Shown in pieces: positions 46,201 to 54,045 of a DNA stretch of 64,000 nt. Every line of letters begins with the position of its first letter. Position 1 is the stretch's first letter. The notes under the pieces were generated by a model, which saw only the letters and a list, made by a program, of their open reading frames with translations, did not search any database and was not told where the DNA came from. The stretch covers positions 24,877,715 through 24,941,714 of the forward strand of contig OU452200.1 in assembly GCA_911728435.2 (NCBI GenBank), given 5' to 3'. This stretch comes from Apoderus coryli (taxonomy: Eukaryota > Arthropoda > Insecta > Coleoptera > Attelabidae). Made by a program: the position numbers and the translations under genes.

Positions 46201-49200
46201 CCATTTTAGGCCCACTCCTGTTTACCATTTACACCTGTCAACTTTCGTCCGTTTTAGAAAAATGTAAAGTGCATATGTACGCTGACGATACGCAATTATA
46301 CTGCTTCTTTCCAAAAGAAAAACACATGGAATTTTTAAATATGATCAATTTAGACCTCTCGAAATTGGTTGAATTCTCAAATTCTCATAATAAATCACAA
46401 AAAATTTAGTGTTGTTTTTTCGGTGGTTTGTCAAAAATTGATTTTCCAATTAAAATAGAGAACAACACTTTAATTGTTGCTTCCAAAATTAAAAATCTAG
46501 GTACTCTGCTCGATGAAAATCTTATATTTCTAGATCATGTCTCCTCTTTACTGCAAAAAAGTTATTCAAAGTTGAAATTAATTTTCTCAAACCGGCATTT
46601 GTTAACTTTTAACCTTAAAAAATTACTATGTGATTCGCTCGTCTTATCACAATTCAATTATTGTGATTTTGTCTATAGATTGTGTTTGCTTCAGAGGGAT
46701 CGTGCTAGGATACAAAAAGTTCAGAACTCGTGCATGCGATTAATGTTTGGTATTCGAACATTTGAAAGAATATAAGCTATACACTAAAAAAATGCGAAAT
46801 GACTTAATATAGTAAACCGACAACATCTGCACTCTCTAATGCTATTTCATAGAACAATTACCACACGAATTCCATCGTACCTTTTCAGGAAACTCACATT
46901 CAGAACGGATGTTCATAATTTGAACATTAGGAGAAAAAATTTGATTGATATACCGTCTCATAAAACAACTTTATTTAAAAAATTGTTCTCATACAGAATA
47001 GCAACGGAGTATAATAAATTGCCAAATAATTTTAGGACTCTTTCAATGTCAGGGTTTAAGTCAAGGGTGTTTGAGGTGTTATTCAGTGAGCAATGTCTAG
47101 CGTAGATAAATATGTTTTAATCTCCCCTATCCACTTTCCGCCATCCTCCTCCTTTGTTTATTCTTTGTTTATTTTTTAATGTTTAGCAGAATCTTGTAAA
47201 AATGTACACCCATTTTGGTATCTGCATAATAGTGTGGGTTTTACGTAAATGTATTATTTAATTTTAATTTAGGTTCATTAAGAATATCAGCTGTGCTGAA
47301 TATGCACCTTTTAACAATAACAAATTGTTTTGAATTTAACGAATATATTCTTTTTTTTTCCCTTTGCTGAAGTTATTGTTAATAAAGATATTGTCACACC
47401 CGGTATATTGTAATAAAAATATTGCATCCGGTCAAACTAGCTATTTTACGCTGATTTAATAATTTATAAAAGTTCATCAAAGTTTATACAAGTCATGACT
47501 TGCAAAGTCAGCAAAAAACGGTACGACCGAGTGGAGATAATCAAAGGTTATAAATTTTAACGCAACAGGAAAAACGAGGTCTTCTCTCCAAACTTCGGTG
47601 AAGTAAACTTCGGGTCCTAGAAGCGCTAATTCCCCCCGTTGGGTATAGTGTCTTAAGATTTCTAGGTTACTTAACGCGAATTAATATTATTAGTAGCCAT
47701 ATTAAATATTTATAATTTTAACCATTTTATTTACGCGAACGAAAGATCAGCTGTGTCGTCAAAGATATTTGAAATGTAAGTACCAATTTTTAATTATTAT
47801 AATTGTTAATTTTTGAACTTGTCCTTTTTTATTAAATTGATCTTTGTACATTTTTTAAATAATTAATTAAATAATAGTTAGTAATATTCATCTGACTTTC
47901 CTTTTATTTTTAATATAGTTTCTTTCAATTTAATTAAGTAACTATTAACTGAGAGACGCCGCTCAAATACAGACCGTCACTCGTTTACGAGGGAGAATCA
48001 ATAAGATCCTCTTTCGTGAGCGTGATGTAAGTGGGCGATTCTCGAGTAGCTAAACAAGCCAAGCGAGTAACTAAATTAATTAACATAACTTAATAAAACT
48101 CAAACCCTTCTTTAAACTCTTTTATAAATATTTAACTCAGTAGAGTACGCTTACCTGAATCTTTAAATACTAAAAACATAAGGGAGGCTCTACCCTTATT
48201 TTCTAACTCTCAAATTGAAACTCTTTATTATTATTTACCACATCATTCTGTAATTAAAGCATATTCGGTTACTACAAAATTGCGTGTCGTGTTCGATGCA
48301 AGCGCAAAAACTTCTACAGGGCTATCATTAAATGATGGTTTAAAGGTTGGTCCATGTATTCAAGACACATTATTTTCTATTCTACTTCGTTTTCGAAGTT
48401 ATAACATAGTTTTTACTGCAGATATAGCTAAAATGTATCGATGTATAAGGTTGCATGAAGATGACCAAAAATACCAGCAAATACTATGGCAGTCTAGCCC
48501 AACTCTGCCACTTCAGAAGTATAAATTAAAAACATCACACGGAACTGCACCTGCATCTTTTTTAGCTACCAGTCTGTGTCTGAAGCAATTAGCTATTGAG
48601 AATATGTCATTATATCCTAAGGCGTCATTTGCGATACTACCTGACTTTTACATGGATGACTGGCTTTCAGGATGTAATACTTTATCTGAAGCTATTCAAT
48701 TGACTAATGATGTTGATAAAATTCTGAGTTCCTCCGGATTATTCTTAAGACAATGGTCATCCAATAGAAATGAAGTGTTAAATAATCTTAAATTATCGAA
48801 GCAAACTTCATTCGACTCGCAATTTGTCATTAAAGATAATCAAATATCACAAATTCTCGGAATTATTTGGAATTCAGTAACTGATAATTTTTCATACAGG
48901 ACACAAATAATATCAGAGCATAGTGTAGTTACTAAACGAATAATTCTTTCTACAATCAAATTTTCGATCCGCTTGGATTAATTAGTCCTGTAATAACTAA
49001 AGCTAAACTTTTTATTCAAAAACTTTGGCAATCAAAATTAACTTGGGTTGAGCCTGTATCAAAAGAAATTTTATCACTGGAAGCCACTTTACTTAAAACT
49101 TCCATCGTTAAGTGACATCCAAATACCTAGGCACATTATTATTATTAATCCCGAGCATATAGAACTACATGCGTTTTCTGATGCTTCTCAGTCCGCGTAT

Positions 49201-52115
49201 GGAGGATGCGTGTACATTCGATCCAATAATTCAGGACAAGTTTTAGTACGCTTAGCTTGTTCAAAATCTCGAGTTGCACCCTTAAAGGTGGTTTCCTTGC
49301 CACGTTTGGAGTTGTGTGGAGCACTTTTAGCAGCAGAATTAACTCAGAGTGTTCAAAGTTCTTTAAATATTGAAATAAACATTGTTTATTATTGGTGCGA
49401 TTCAACAATAGTTATCGCTTGGATTAATTCTGATCCCAGTACATTAAAAACATATGTTGTAAATCGTGTAGCTAAAATTCAAACTTTGTCAAAGCCATCC
49501 CAATGGCAGCATGTACCGTCTCAGACTAACCCCGCAGACCACGTATCGCGTGGTGTAAACCCTGACCTTATGTCAAATTTATTTACGAGGTACGAGGGCC
49601 CTGAATTCTTATATTATTCTAAAGAAAAATGACCTCCTCAAACCCATAGTTCAAACCAACAACACGTACCAGATGTTAAAGAACACAGTGGTCTATTAGC
49701 TATGATGTTATAAAAAACCAAATAATTTTGAAATATTCATCATTTAACAAACTAATTCATGTTGTAGCATATTTATATAGGTTTGTACGGAACTGTCGTA
49801 AAGACACAAATGAATATGGAATATTAGGAAATTTAACAATCAGTGACACTGAAAAGGCTACACAGGCTATTATTAAAATTGTTCAAAATGAATTTTTTCA
49901 CTCAGAAGTATTGGCTTTAAGTAAATCTAAATTGGTTCTTCGAAGCTGTAAAATAGCAGCATTAGATCCATTTTTAGATAAAGATTGTATTATCAGAGTA
50001 GGTGGGCGCTTAAAAAATAAGTAAAGTAGTGTCATCTTATTAAAGATGGCGGGTATATATCACATCTGAACAGTCTATTCCTAACTAATGTTACTTTATC
50101 TATTTTAATAATAACCTTTTGATTTCTCATTAAGAAGGTGATAGGACACTGACATCCCACCGGAACTTTGGCCTGCAATCGTGACCCTTTTTGGATCCCC
50201 ACCAAAATATATAATGTTTTTATTTATCCATTGTAGAGCCATATGTTGATCTTTAAGACCGAAATTTCCCGGTAAAATATCGTCTCCTAATGACAGGAAG
50301 CCAAACACGTTGCCTCGGAAGTTAAAAGCAGTATAGATCACATCGTGCTGTACAATATAATCCGGACCATATAATTCGTAGCTGGGATTACCGAAACTGA
50401 ATTTGCCACCATAAATGTATGCGAGTACAGGAAGAAGTGCCGTGGAATTTTCCTAAAATCATATTTCCCACACAAAATCAGTATAGTAACCGGCTTTGTT
50501 GCCTATTTGGGTGTCAATTCTTGAAAACAGGGAGATAGGGTTATCGAGGAAAGCCGATAACACAACATTTGATTATATTTTTACTATATTATAACCCAAG
50601 GATAGCACCGATAGAATACGGTCTTGTCAGATTATATTATTATATTCTTGGGCTTTGAAAGAAAACTCAAGACTGATTAAAAAATCTCAGAACTGATTTT
50701 CTGGTAGTACGTTGTAGATTCCATTGAGTGTTTGAGATTGAAATCGGAACATTCTTTTGTGACACTTCAAATCTTTAATTAACTGCCTTATCCACACTTC
50801 AATATTATACGGGACGATTACATTAAATTTACAACTTGTATGACTTTTTCTAAAATATTTTAATTCTTTAGTTCTTTTTCCCACTTTCTTAGCGAGACCC
50901 TAAAAAAGTGAGCAGAAAAAGAACTGAAAGCTTCAAGTAAATACAAGACAGATTCGTTGATTTGCTAGTCATATACTATGTTGGGCAATATGTCAAAAAT
51001 AGTGAGAAAGGGAATATGCAAGAATACATAGGTATTATGTATTTTTACATGATGTAAATTACACATTACAAATGAAACATATTAATTTAAACCATAAATT
51101 GTGTTCTTGTTTTAGTGAATAAATACATCCGGCTGTTTATAAATATGGAGGGTAAATGTAGGTAGATAATAATTAGAAGAAGAATTTAGGGTTCCCGTCA
51201 TCTTGTGCCTTTTGATGATGGACCTAGATTTAAACAGTATCTAACAACCGAAAATAATGATAGGGCATTGGATGAGATTATAGTATAGTATAATACCTTC
51301 GGAAGCCGCGGCATATATACATTAATACGTAAACAATCTTCTTTGGGTGAGCCGTATATACGTTTTTTGCGGCATAAGCATTCAGTGTTATCATACGAAG
51401 CATCCAGGATACCTTCCCAATTTTTAGCTGGTTTAGGTGGCTAAAACATATATAATTATATTCTTTTGAATATTTGTCGTTGGGCTCGTGAACTACTTAC
51501 AGCAAATCTCAAGTCTCCTATCGGTGGTTCAGCATATGGTATCCCTCTATAACTGTAATATGTTTGGTTTGTTATATTTGATACCGTCGCTATTCCACGG
51601 ATTTGACCATTGGGGATTGTCAGTACATAATCTGCATACTTTAACGGGATAATAATTATCAGACTTAAGTAACTACAAGATGTATGCGCAGTTTGATTTC
51701 AGAACTCAGAAACGAGAAGTGTCAAAAGTCTCTATAGCAAGCAGTGTTCTACTTTTAAATTTCGGACTGGCAATAATGTGTTCTGTAAATCTACTTTACA
51801 AAAAAAAACTTTTTGGATTTTCTTATACTTATCTTTTAGCATAGAAGAATGTTTATTTATTATATGCTATTAGTTAGTGAAATACAGGGAAGTAAGGAAT
51901 CAAGATAATTGTTACATCTACCCACGATTCCAGTTACTCAAAGACTGTTGCCAGCAACAACATTGACAACAAAACTATACACACATAACAAGAAGTACCA
52001 ATTATATGCCATTTGTGATGTTACTTACAATTTTTGAAAAGTTTAGAAGCAGTCCAATTATCAATACATGGATATAATTTCTTAAGTGCTTCGTAATAGT
52101 TTTTGATGAAACCAT
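28053..52115 (-). CDS. Carboxyl/cholinesterase, ten exons, 571 residues, apparently intact
   Basis: Joining 52115-52029, 51638-51501, 51440-51297, 50452-50116, 41864-41647, 37827-37683, 34093-33918, 31979-31847, 31789-31645 and 28245-28053 gives 1716 bases with every junction GT-AG and in phase. The product has a hydrophobic signal-like N-terminus, [10 protein letters not shown], the oxyanion-hole region [10 protein letters not shown] (Tyr where most have His) and the nucleophile GQSSG with S219. The likely acid is E351 in STSSEEYLG. The catalytic His is H467 in VGHAEEL, and NPTPDDEDD lies near the end. Length matches insect alpha/beta-hydrolase carboxylesterases. It should hydrolyse carboxyl esters (xenobiotic, lipid or hormone) after secretion or in the ER. 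GQSSG rather than GQSAG argues mildly against a juvenile hormone esterase. Introns range from 57 bp to 8.3 kb and are full of transposons. Confidence 0.9.
28530..28880. repeat. Degenerate minisatellite, about 33-bp units plus CAGGGTGT motifs
   Basis: The phrase TGTGTTACCATTGCGTCGAA with a following GAACTAGATGG recurs with variation from about 28540 to 28760. It is interspersed with TACAGGGTGT words. A similar motif-rich stretch resumes at 29735. It lies in esterase intron 9. Confidence 0.65.
28881..29734 (-). mobile_element. 5'-truncated LINE (LINE D) in the minisatellite
   Basis: The minus-strand frame 29743-29234 encodes an ORF2 C-terminus: [58 protein letters not shown] and [20 protein letters not shown]. 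It is open to its stop, so the copy is fairly young. The 3' end has AATAAAGGC followed by an ATT repeat at 28879-28890. It inserted antisense to the plus strand, that is, sense to the esterase transcript. It is a close relative of the LINE at 45412-47391. Confidence 0.8.
29735..29930. repeat. Minisatellite, right part
   Basis: Continues the motif-rich repeat (ATATAGGGTGTCAC-like words) after LINE D. Confidence 0.5.
29931..30662. other. Intron 9 sequence with a hairpin-bearing repeat
   Basis: No protein recognised. The part from about 30230 to 30530 holds an ATT run, a CTGATGAT hairpin (30410-30442) and ATTTTGTGGAGACAGACACTGG. It resembles in order the foldback arm at 8475-8552 and is probably a distant relative of that element. 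Confidence 0.35.
30410..30442 (+). other. Stem-loop with CTGATGAT and CGATAC boxes
   Basis: CTGATGAT, then GGGATG/CATCCC separated by two bases, then CGATACACGTTT. Same layout as the minus-strand motif at 8185-8218, with GATAC in place of GAAAC. Confidence 0.45.
30663..30705. repeat. 43-bp perfect palindrome made of two head-to-head TIR ends
   Basis: ACCGTTGATTGAAATATTTAA, one central A, then its exact reverse complement. The arm CGTTGATTGAAATATTTAA is the same sequence as the TIR of the 4.1-kb element at 7341-11435. It looks like an element reduced to its two ends. Confidence 0.85.
30706..31644. other. Esterase intron 9, 5' part, nothing recognised
   Basis: AT-rich sequence with only short ORFs. 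No domain or clear repeat seen. Confidence 0.4.
31645..31789 (-). CDS. Esterase exon 9 (catalytic histidine)
   Basis: [20 protein letters not shown] with the catalytic H467, then [17 protein letters not shown]. Acceptor CTATAG, donor GTGAGT. Phase 2 end. Reading through the donor would stop after one codon, which supports the splice. Confidence 0.9.
31847..31979 (-). CDS. Esterase exon 8
   Basis: [20 protein letters not shown] and then [12 protein letters not shown], matching the family's VYxYxFxYDG segment. Acceptor TTTTAG, donor GTACGA. Only 57 bp separates it from exon 9. Confidence 0.9.
32115..33748. mobile_element. hAT transposon remnant with 8-bp target duplication
   Basis: Ends CAGTGCCGTATTA (left) and, reverse complemented, CAGTGGCGTATTA (right) are hAT-type TIRs. 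TGTTCGAC flanks both sides (32107-32114 and 33749-33756), the 8-bp duplication typical of hAT. The interior holds decayed transposase pieces on the minus strand. It lies wholly in esterase intron 7 and ends about 170 bp from exon 7. Confidence 0.9.
32536..33400 (-). pseudogene. hAT/ZMYM-like transposase remnant
   Basis: Minus-strand fragments in order: [20 protein letters not shown] (about 33360-33290), [20 protein letters not shown] (33203-32916), then [20 protein letters not shown] and [15 protein letters not shown] (32871-32536), the hAT C-terminal dimerisation region. Frameshifts and stops lie between blocks. The same order occurs in ZMYM1-like, DUF4371-type hAT proteins. Confidence 0.7.
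33918..34093 (-). CDS. Esterase exon 7
   Basis: [20 protein letters not shown] and then [20 protein letters not shown]. Acceptor GTTTTAG, donor GTAAGG. Phase 0 end. Confidence 0.85.
34380..34511 (+). pseudogene. Short LINE reverse transcriptase fragment
   Basis: [15 protein letters not shown] resembles RT motif A (V-D-I-I-Y-x-D-F-x-x-A-F). The sense ends where the MITE begins at about 34512. Confidence 0.4.
34512..34968. mobile_element. TIR element (MITE), copy 1 of a local cluster
   Basis: TGAACAAGTAAATTTGGCAA at the left is repeated in reverse complement at the right end (TTGCCAAATTTACTTGTTCA). Similarity continues inward for another 40 bp with mismatches (GTCGATT and GTTTACA-type blocks). 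About 457 bp, no ORF. In esterase intron 6. Confidence 0.7.
34984..35165. mobile_element. MITE copy 2, partial, inverted relative to copy 1
   Basis: Begins TGAATAAGTAAATTGGGCAA and then matches the reverse complement of the right half of copy 1 (TTGTTGAGCTTAATTAAAA, ATAAAACTAGCAG) before diverging near 35165. Confidence 0.6.
35290..35390. mobile_element. MITE copy 3, internal fragment
   Basis: TTTATAAAACTAGTAGTGAT through GTAAGTTACAACACCGGATG matches the reverse complement of the interior of copy 1 at about 34770-34860. Confidence 0.55.
35540..35690 (-). pseudogene. LINE ORF2 C-terminal fragment
   Basis: Minus-strand frame with [20 protein letters not shown] and [11 protein letters not shown] then a stop, the typical tail of CR1/Jockey-type ORF2. 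In esterase intron 6. Confidence 0.55.
36252..36390. repeat. Dispersed 138-bp repeat, copy 1
   Basis: From AATTCGTCAGTATCTGTCGA to AAATTATTTTTCA. It is a direct match, roughly 90 percent identical by eye, to 41193-41330 in intron 5. Copy 1 ends just before the mariner-type remnant. Confidence 0.75.
36396..36800 (+). pseudogene. Tc1/mariner-type transposase C-terminal half, decayed
   Basis: The first frame has [40 protein letters not shown] and [12 protein letters not shown], where the conserved second catalytic Asp lies in HDGAPAH-like sequence. The next frame has [20 protein letters not shown], with the third acidic position as D in SPDxxPIDFF. A frameshift near 36660 and several stops disable it. 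It is antisense to the esterase. Confidence 0.75.
37683..37827 (-). CDS. Esterase exon 6 (acid residue)
   Basis: [20 protein letters not shown] and then [17 protein letters not shown], with the likely triad acid E351. Acceptor CTTAG, donor GTAAGA. Phase 1 end. Confidence 0.9.
38687..39165 (-). pseudogene. Unrecognised decayed protein, possibly transposon-derived
   Basis: Minus-strand pieces in order: [20 protein letters not shown], then [14 protein letters not shown], then [20 protein letters not shown]. The VQPTS-x-x-R/C-K block is one I associate with uncharacterised insect proteins near zinc fingers, but I cannot name it. Several stops. In esterase intron 5. Confidence 0.3.
39370..41000 (+). 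mobile_element. 5'-truncated Jockey-like LINE (LINE B)
   Basis: RT blocks in order: [14 protein letters not shown] and [15 protein letters not shown] (39382-39816), then [20 protein letters not shown] and the catalytic FFADDVKLF (about 39870-39975). Next are [19 protein letters not shown] and [14 protein letters not shown] (40025-40246), then the tail near 40453-40665. The 3' UTR ends GGGCAATAAACGC with a TTTA repeat at 40978-41008. Frameshifts separate the blocks. The LINE fragment at 4176-4807 appears to be the same family. Antisense in esterase intron 5. Confidence 0.8.
41193..41330. repeat. Dispersed 138-bp repeat, copy 2
   Basis: Matches 36252-36390 in the same orientation, about 4.9 kb away in the same gene. 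Confidence 0.75.
41647..41864 (-). CDS. Esterase exon 5
   Basis: [16 protein letters not shown], then [16 protein letters not shown] and [20 protein letters not shown]. It follows exon 4 in sense after an 8.3-kb intron. Acceptor TTTTAAG, donor GTAAGT. Confidence 0.9.
42573..44694. repeat. Large foldback: arms of about 780 and 744 bp, 600-bp loop
   Basis: The left arm (42573-43354) starts TATACAGGGTTATTCACGCC. The right arm (43951-44694) ends in its reverse complement, and matching continues along the whole arm with scattered mismatches. Several CAGGGTGT-type words occur symmetrically. The loop encodes a transposase-type HTH. In the esterase pre-mRNA this intron could fold into a long double-stranded hairpin. 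Confidence 0.85.
43453..43668 (+). CDS. HTH domain (DUF4817-like) in the foldback loop
   Basis: 72 codons: [20 protein letters not shown], then [20 protein letters not shown] and [12 protein letters not shown]. The YSxEERVDM start and the F/YAxRxPxxxHPxxxxF pattern are those of the helix-turn-helix module at the N-terminus of many insect transposase-like proteins. Only this domain remains. The frame ends at a stop and no DDE domain follows. Confidence 0.55.
   Translation: MRTYSKEERVDMIFILGERSKNALLASRVFAQRFPAQNHPKKSVFDRPLKQFNERYHPNTVQLHQELFNID
45412..47391 (+). mobile_element. 5'-truncated LINE (LINE C) in intron 4
   Basis: Blocks in order: [20 protein letters not shown] (45412-45648), then [14 protein letters not shown] and [15 protein letters not shown]. 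Next are [38 protein letters not shown] and the catalytic MYADDTQLY (46002-46409). [20 protein letters not shown] and [16 protein letters not shown] (46428-46775) follow, then the tail ending near 47105. A 3' UTR runs to AATAAAGATA at about 47381-47390. Frameshifts break it. It is related to LINE D at 28881. Confidence 0.82.
47775..47918 (+). other. Putative intron in the BEL/Pao copy 2 leader
   Basis: A strong donor GTAAGTACC and a pyrimidine-rich acceptor ending AATATAG bound 144 bp. The diverged copy at 57304-57442 keeps the same donor and acceptor words around dissimilar sequence. I infer a spliced leader intron. Confidence 0.4.
47938..48067 (+). repeat. Conserved 130-bp leader block of BEL/Pao copy 2
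   Basis: From GTAACTATTAACTG to GCCAAGCGAG. It is the same length as 57461-57590 with only about four differences, although the surrounding LTR and leader sequence is much more diverged. Confidence 0.8.
50025..50115. other. Remainder of intron 4 before exon 4
   Basis: Short AT-rich stretch after the truncated BEL/Pao copy. Nothing else recognised. Confidence 0.4.
50116..50452 (-). CDS. Esterase exon 4 (nucleophile)
   Basis: Carries [37 protein letters not shown] and [19 protein letters not shown] with nucleophile S219. It ends in phase 1 at donor GTTATT. A truncated BEL/Pao copy ends about 90 bp downstream, inside intron 4. Confidence 0.92.
51297..51440 (-). CDS. Esterase exon 3
   Basis: 48 codons, with [14 protein letters not shown] and [15 protein letters not shown], the family's disulfide and EDCLxLN motif. 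Acceptor TTTTAG, donor GTATTA. Confidence 0.9.
51501..51638 (-). CDS. Esterase exon 2
   Basis: 46 codons, including [12 protein letters not shown] and [20 protein letters not shown], the N-terminal carboxylesterase signature. Donor GTAAGT. The acceptor AG at 51640-51639 has a weak pyrimidine tract but gives the correct frame. Confidence 0.88.
52029..52115 (-). CDS. Esterase exon 1 (signal peptide)
   Basis: 29 codons from ATG 52115 to donor GTAAGT (52028-52023). It has a basic start ([10 protein letters not shown]) and then a hydrophobic core ([12 protein letters not shown]). Phase 0 end. Confidence 0.75.
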
Positions 52116-52533
52116 AATCAAAAGTGCTTGGGATGGGTAACCTCTATCCACAACTAGTAAGAAACCGAAAAGTACTGAAAATGATGAGAAAACACGTACT
52201 GTTTATAAGCATGTGGTTATACATTTATCGCATATATCAGTTCATTAAAAATTATAAATGTTACCTATGTAACTAGATAAAAATATGGTTTGTATAATTA
52301 TTGTATGTCGGATACAGGTCCGAAATAGTTTCTAACCCATAATCATTATAAAACATTAATTTTTCGTTTTGTTTTCTTGAACCTTGGTTTTTAATTTTAA
52401 TTACTTTTTTTTAATTCCTTTTGGGTAATTAGGTCCGAATTTTTGAAATGAAGATTCCTTAATTCATATTTGTAAATAATTGGTTTAGCCAAACCAGTTA
52501 AAATTTGTCCTTTATTTTTTTAACTCTATCATT
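52116..52533. other. Region upstream of the esterase start codon
   Basis: AT-rich sequence that should hold the 5' UTR and promoter of the esterase, read leftwards. I see no convincing TATA box or initiator. Confidence 0.35.
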
Positions 52534-52567
52534 CAACGTTTCGACAATGGTTATTGTCTTCTTCATG
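52534..52567 (-). other. Stem-loop with TGAAGAAG and CGAAACGTT boxes
   Basis: On the minus strand TGAAGAA precedes GACAAT/ATTGTC arms around AACC, and GAAACGTTG follows. It is the third hairpin in the window with a GAAAC-type box on its 3' side (see 8185-8218 and 30410-30442). Confidence 0.4.
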
Positions 52568-52699
52568 GATCATACTTTACTATTTTCTAATATCTTGTTT
52601 CTAACCCTACAACATGGTGTTGAATTTTCGTTTTATGAAAAAAAAAAGAAGAACTGGATGTCGCCAAACATATTCTTTTATAAATATATCTTTTAATTT

Positions 52700-53103
52700 A
52701 CCATTGAGAACCTGAGCGCAAGGCGGATTTTAGAAAAACATAAAATTAGACCTTACCGCAGAAGAAAGATTAAAAATCGGTTTCCTGCATAAGTATTAAG
52801 AAAGAAGGCTGCAATTATTCTGTGAATGGTGTTTGCAGAGGCAAAATTTCGGTTCCGACGTTATTTGGGCAGATGAATAAGAGGCGAAGGTATAACAATA
52901 TTAGTAATGTCAAAGAAACGTTTTAATTATTATTTTTATTATTGTAAATATACTCTTAAGTGGTTTAATTATGGATTAATTTATTTACAAAATTATTTAT
53001 TGAAAATCTTTATTTATTTTGAACAACTATCAATCTGACGGAAACTCAACAACAAACGTGTAAATAATAATAATAAAATATATTGAATGTTCTAATATTA
53101 ACA
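52700..53103 (-). repeat. Probable 3' LTR of outer BEL/Pao copy 3
   Basis: On the minus strand the pol frame ends near 53115 (RRPVTKICRMDVKSLP). A purine tract (AGGGGGTGGGGAAA) follows, then TGTTAATATTAG from 53103. AATAAA words occur inside. The distal end is not defined and the partner LTR lies beyond 64000. Confidence 0.5.
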
Positions 53104-53556
53104 TTTCCCCACCCCCTAGGGAAGACTCTTCACGTCCATTCTACAAATTTTGGTTACTGGCCGACGATATGTACCCATTGCCGTTTTAACTTCGACTATC
53201 CTAACCATCCTTTCCTGAAAATGTTTTTGTAACTCTCCCTAATGGCCATGTATTTCTCGGTAAATTATTTTAAACTATAAATACGATATCGTCATCTTTT
53301 ATGTTTGCTGCTTTCTCCATCCATTTCTGTTTTATATTTAAAGTTGGTAAATATTCTTTGATCCACCTTTTCCAGAAGTCATTAACTATTCCTTGTACAA
53401 CTTTCTCTCATATATCTCCAGGTAAATAATTGGAATGCATCCCCATTAGAAAATCATTGGGGGTTATACACTCAGGAGCGAGAGGATCAACTGGGACATA
53501 AGTTAATGGCTTGGAATTCAGCAGAAATTCAATTTCAACTAACCCGGTATGTAGCA
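53104..53556 (-). pseudogene. BEL/Pao copy 3 integrase C-terminus, left of the Gypsy insertion
   Basis: The minus strand reads EIEFLLNSKPLTYVPVDPLA and PECITPNDFLMGMHSNYLPG, then WKRWIKEYLPTLNIKQKW and the DUF5641-like end. It directly continues the integrase at 61234-61092 if the Gypsy element and one AGCA are removed. An in-frame stop at about 53408 shows decay. Confidence 0.85.
53553..53556. repeat. Gypsy element 2 target-site duplication AGCA (left copy)
   Basis: Matches 61092-61095. The reading frame of the interrupted BEL/Pao integrase confirms the junction. Confidence 0.9.
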
Positions 53557-53817
53557 AGTTATATATGTGTAAATCTAAGAAGTGACGCCCTGTATCAGCA
53601 CTTTCCCACGAGTTATCGTGTGAACCTAACAAGTAGTGATGCTCTGTGTCAGCACATTCAAAAATGTTATAAATATATGTAATTTTATCTGTTAGACTCA
53701 CTTATTCATTTACTCTATAATAAGAACCATATATTGTATTTAATAAAGTCAATTTAATTTCCAAAAATTGTAAAGTTGTTTTTTAAAAATCCTTTTGGCC
53801 AAAAAGAACACAAAACT
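53557..53817 (+). repeat. Gypsy element 2 5' LTR
   Basis: Begins AGTTATATATG and ends CACAAAACT. It is followed by the primer site TGGCGCAGTCGGTAAAGGAT (53817-53836). Confidence 0.93.
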
Positions 53818-54045
53818 GGCGCAGTCGGTAAAGGATCGCGAAAACGGGTTTTTCATTAGCGTAACTACAAAATCGAGTTCGAGAAAAGCAAGTTCCGTAT
53901 TGAACGGCTAAGTTCGCGAGTGGCAAATCTGGATTGTAAAAACTCGACTTTCCAAGGAAATTAAGAGGATCAAGAACAAAATCGCCGAACTCCTCAACCA
54001 CACAAGAACACAACAACGTGGTCTAAATGGTCAAATTCAAAATAA

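Larger units (their letters stand above)
47392..50024 (+). mobile_element. Truncated BEL/Pao copy 2 (LTR/leader plus RT-RNase H)
   Basis: An LTR-like start TGTCACACCCGG at 47392 abuts LINE C. A leader of about 680 bp follows. Gag and protease are deleted, so RT starts directly: [20 protein letters not shown] and the catalytic YMDD (FYMDDWLSG) at 48280-48981. After a frameshift, RNase H ([34 protein letters not shown]) lies at 49048-49632, and a further piece lies at 49728-50024. It stops inside pol with no 3' LTR, 90 bp from esterase exon 4. Confidence 0.8.

Noticed and set aside
52505..52696. 63-codon plus-strand ORF upstream of the esterase
   Set aside because: Phe/Leu/Lys-rich translation of AT-rich DNA. 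It overlaps a repeat-type hairpin and has no homologue I know.
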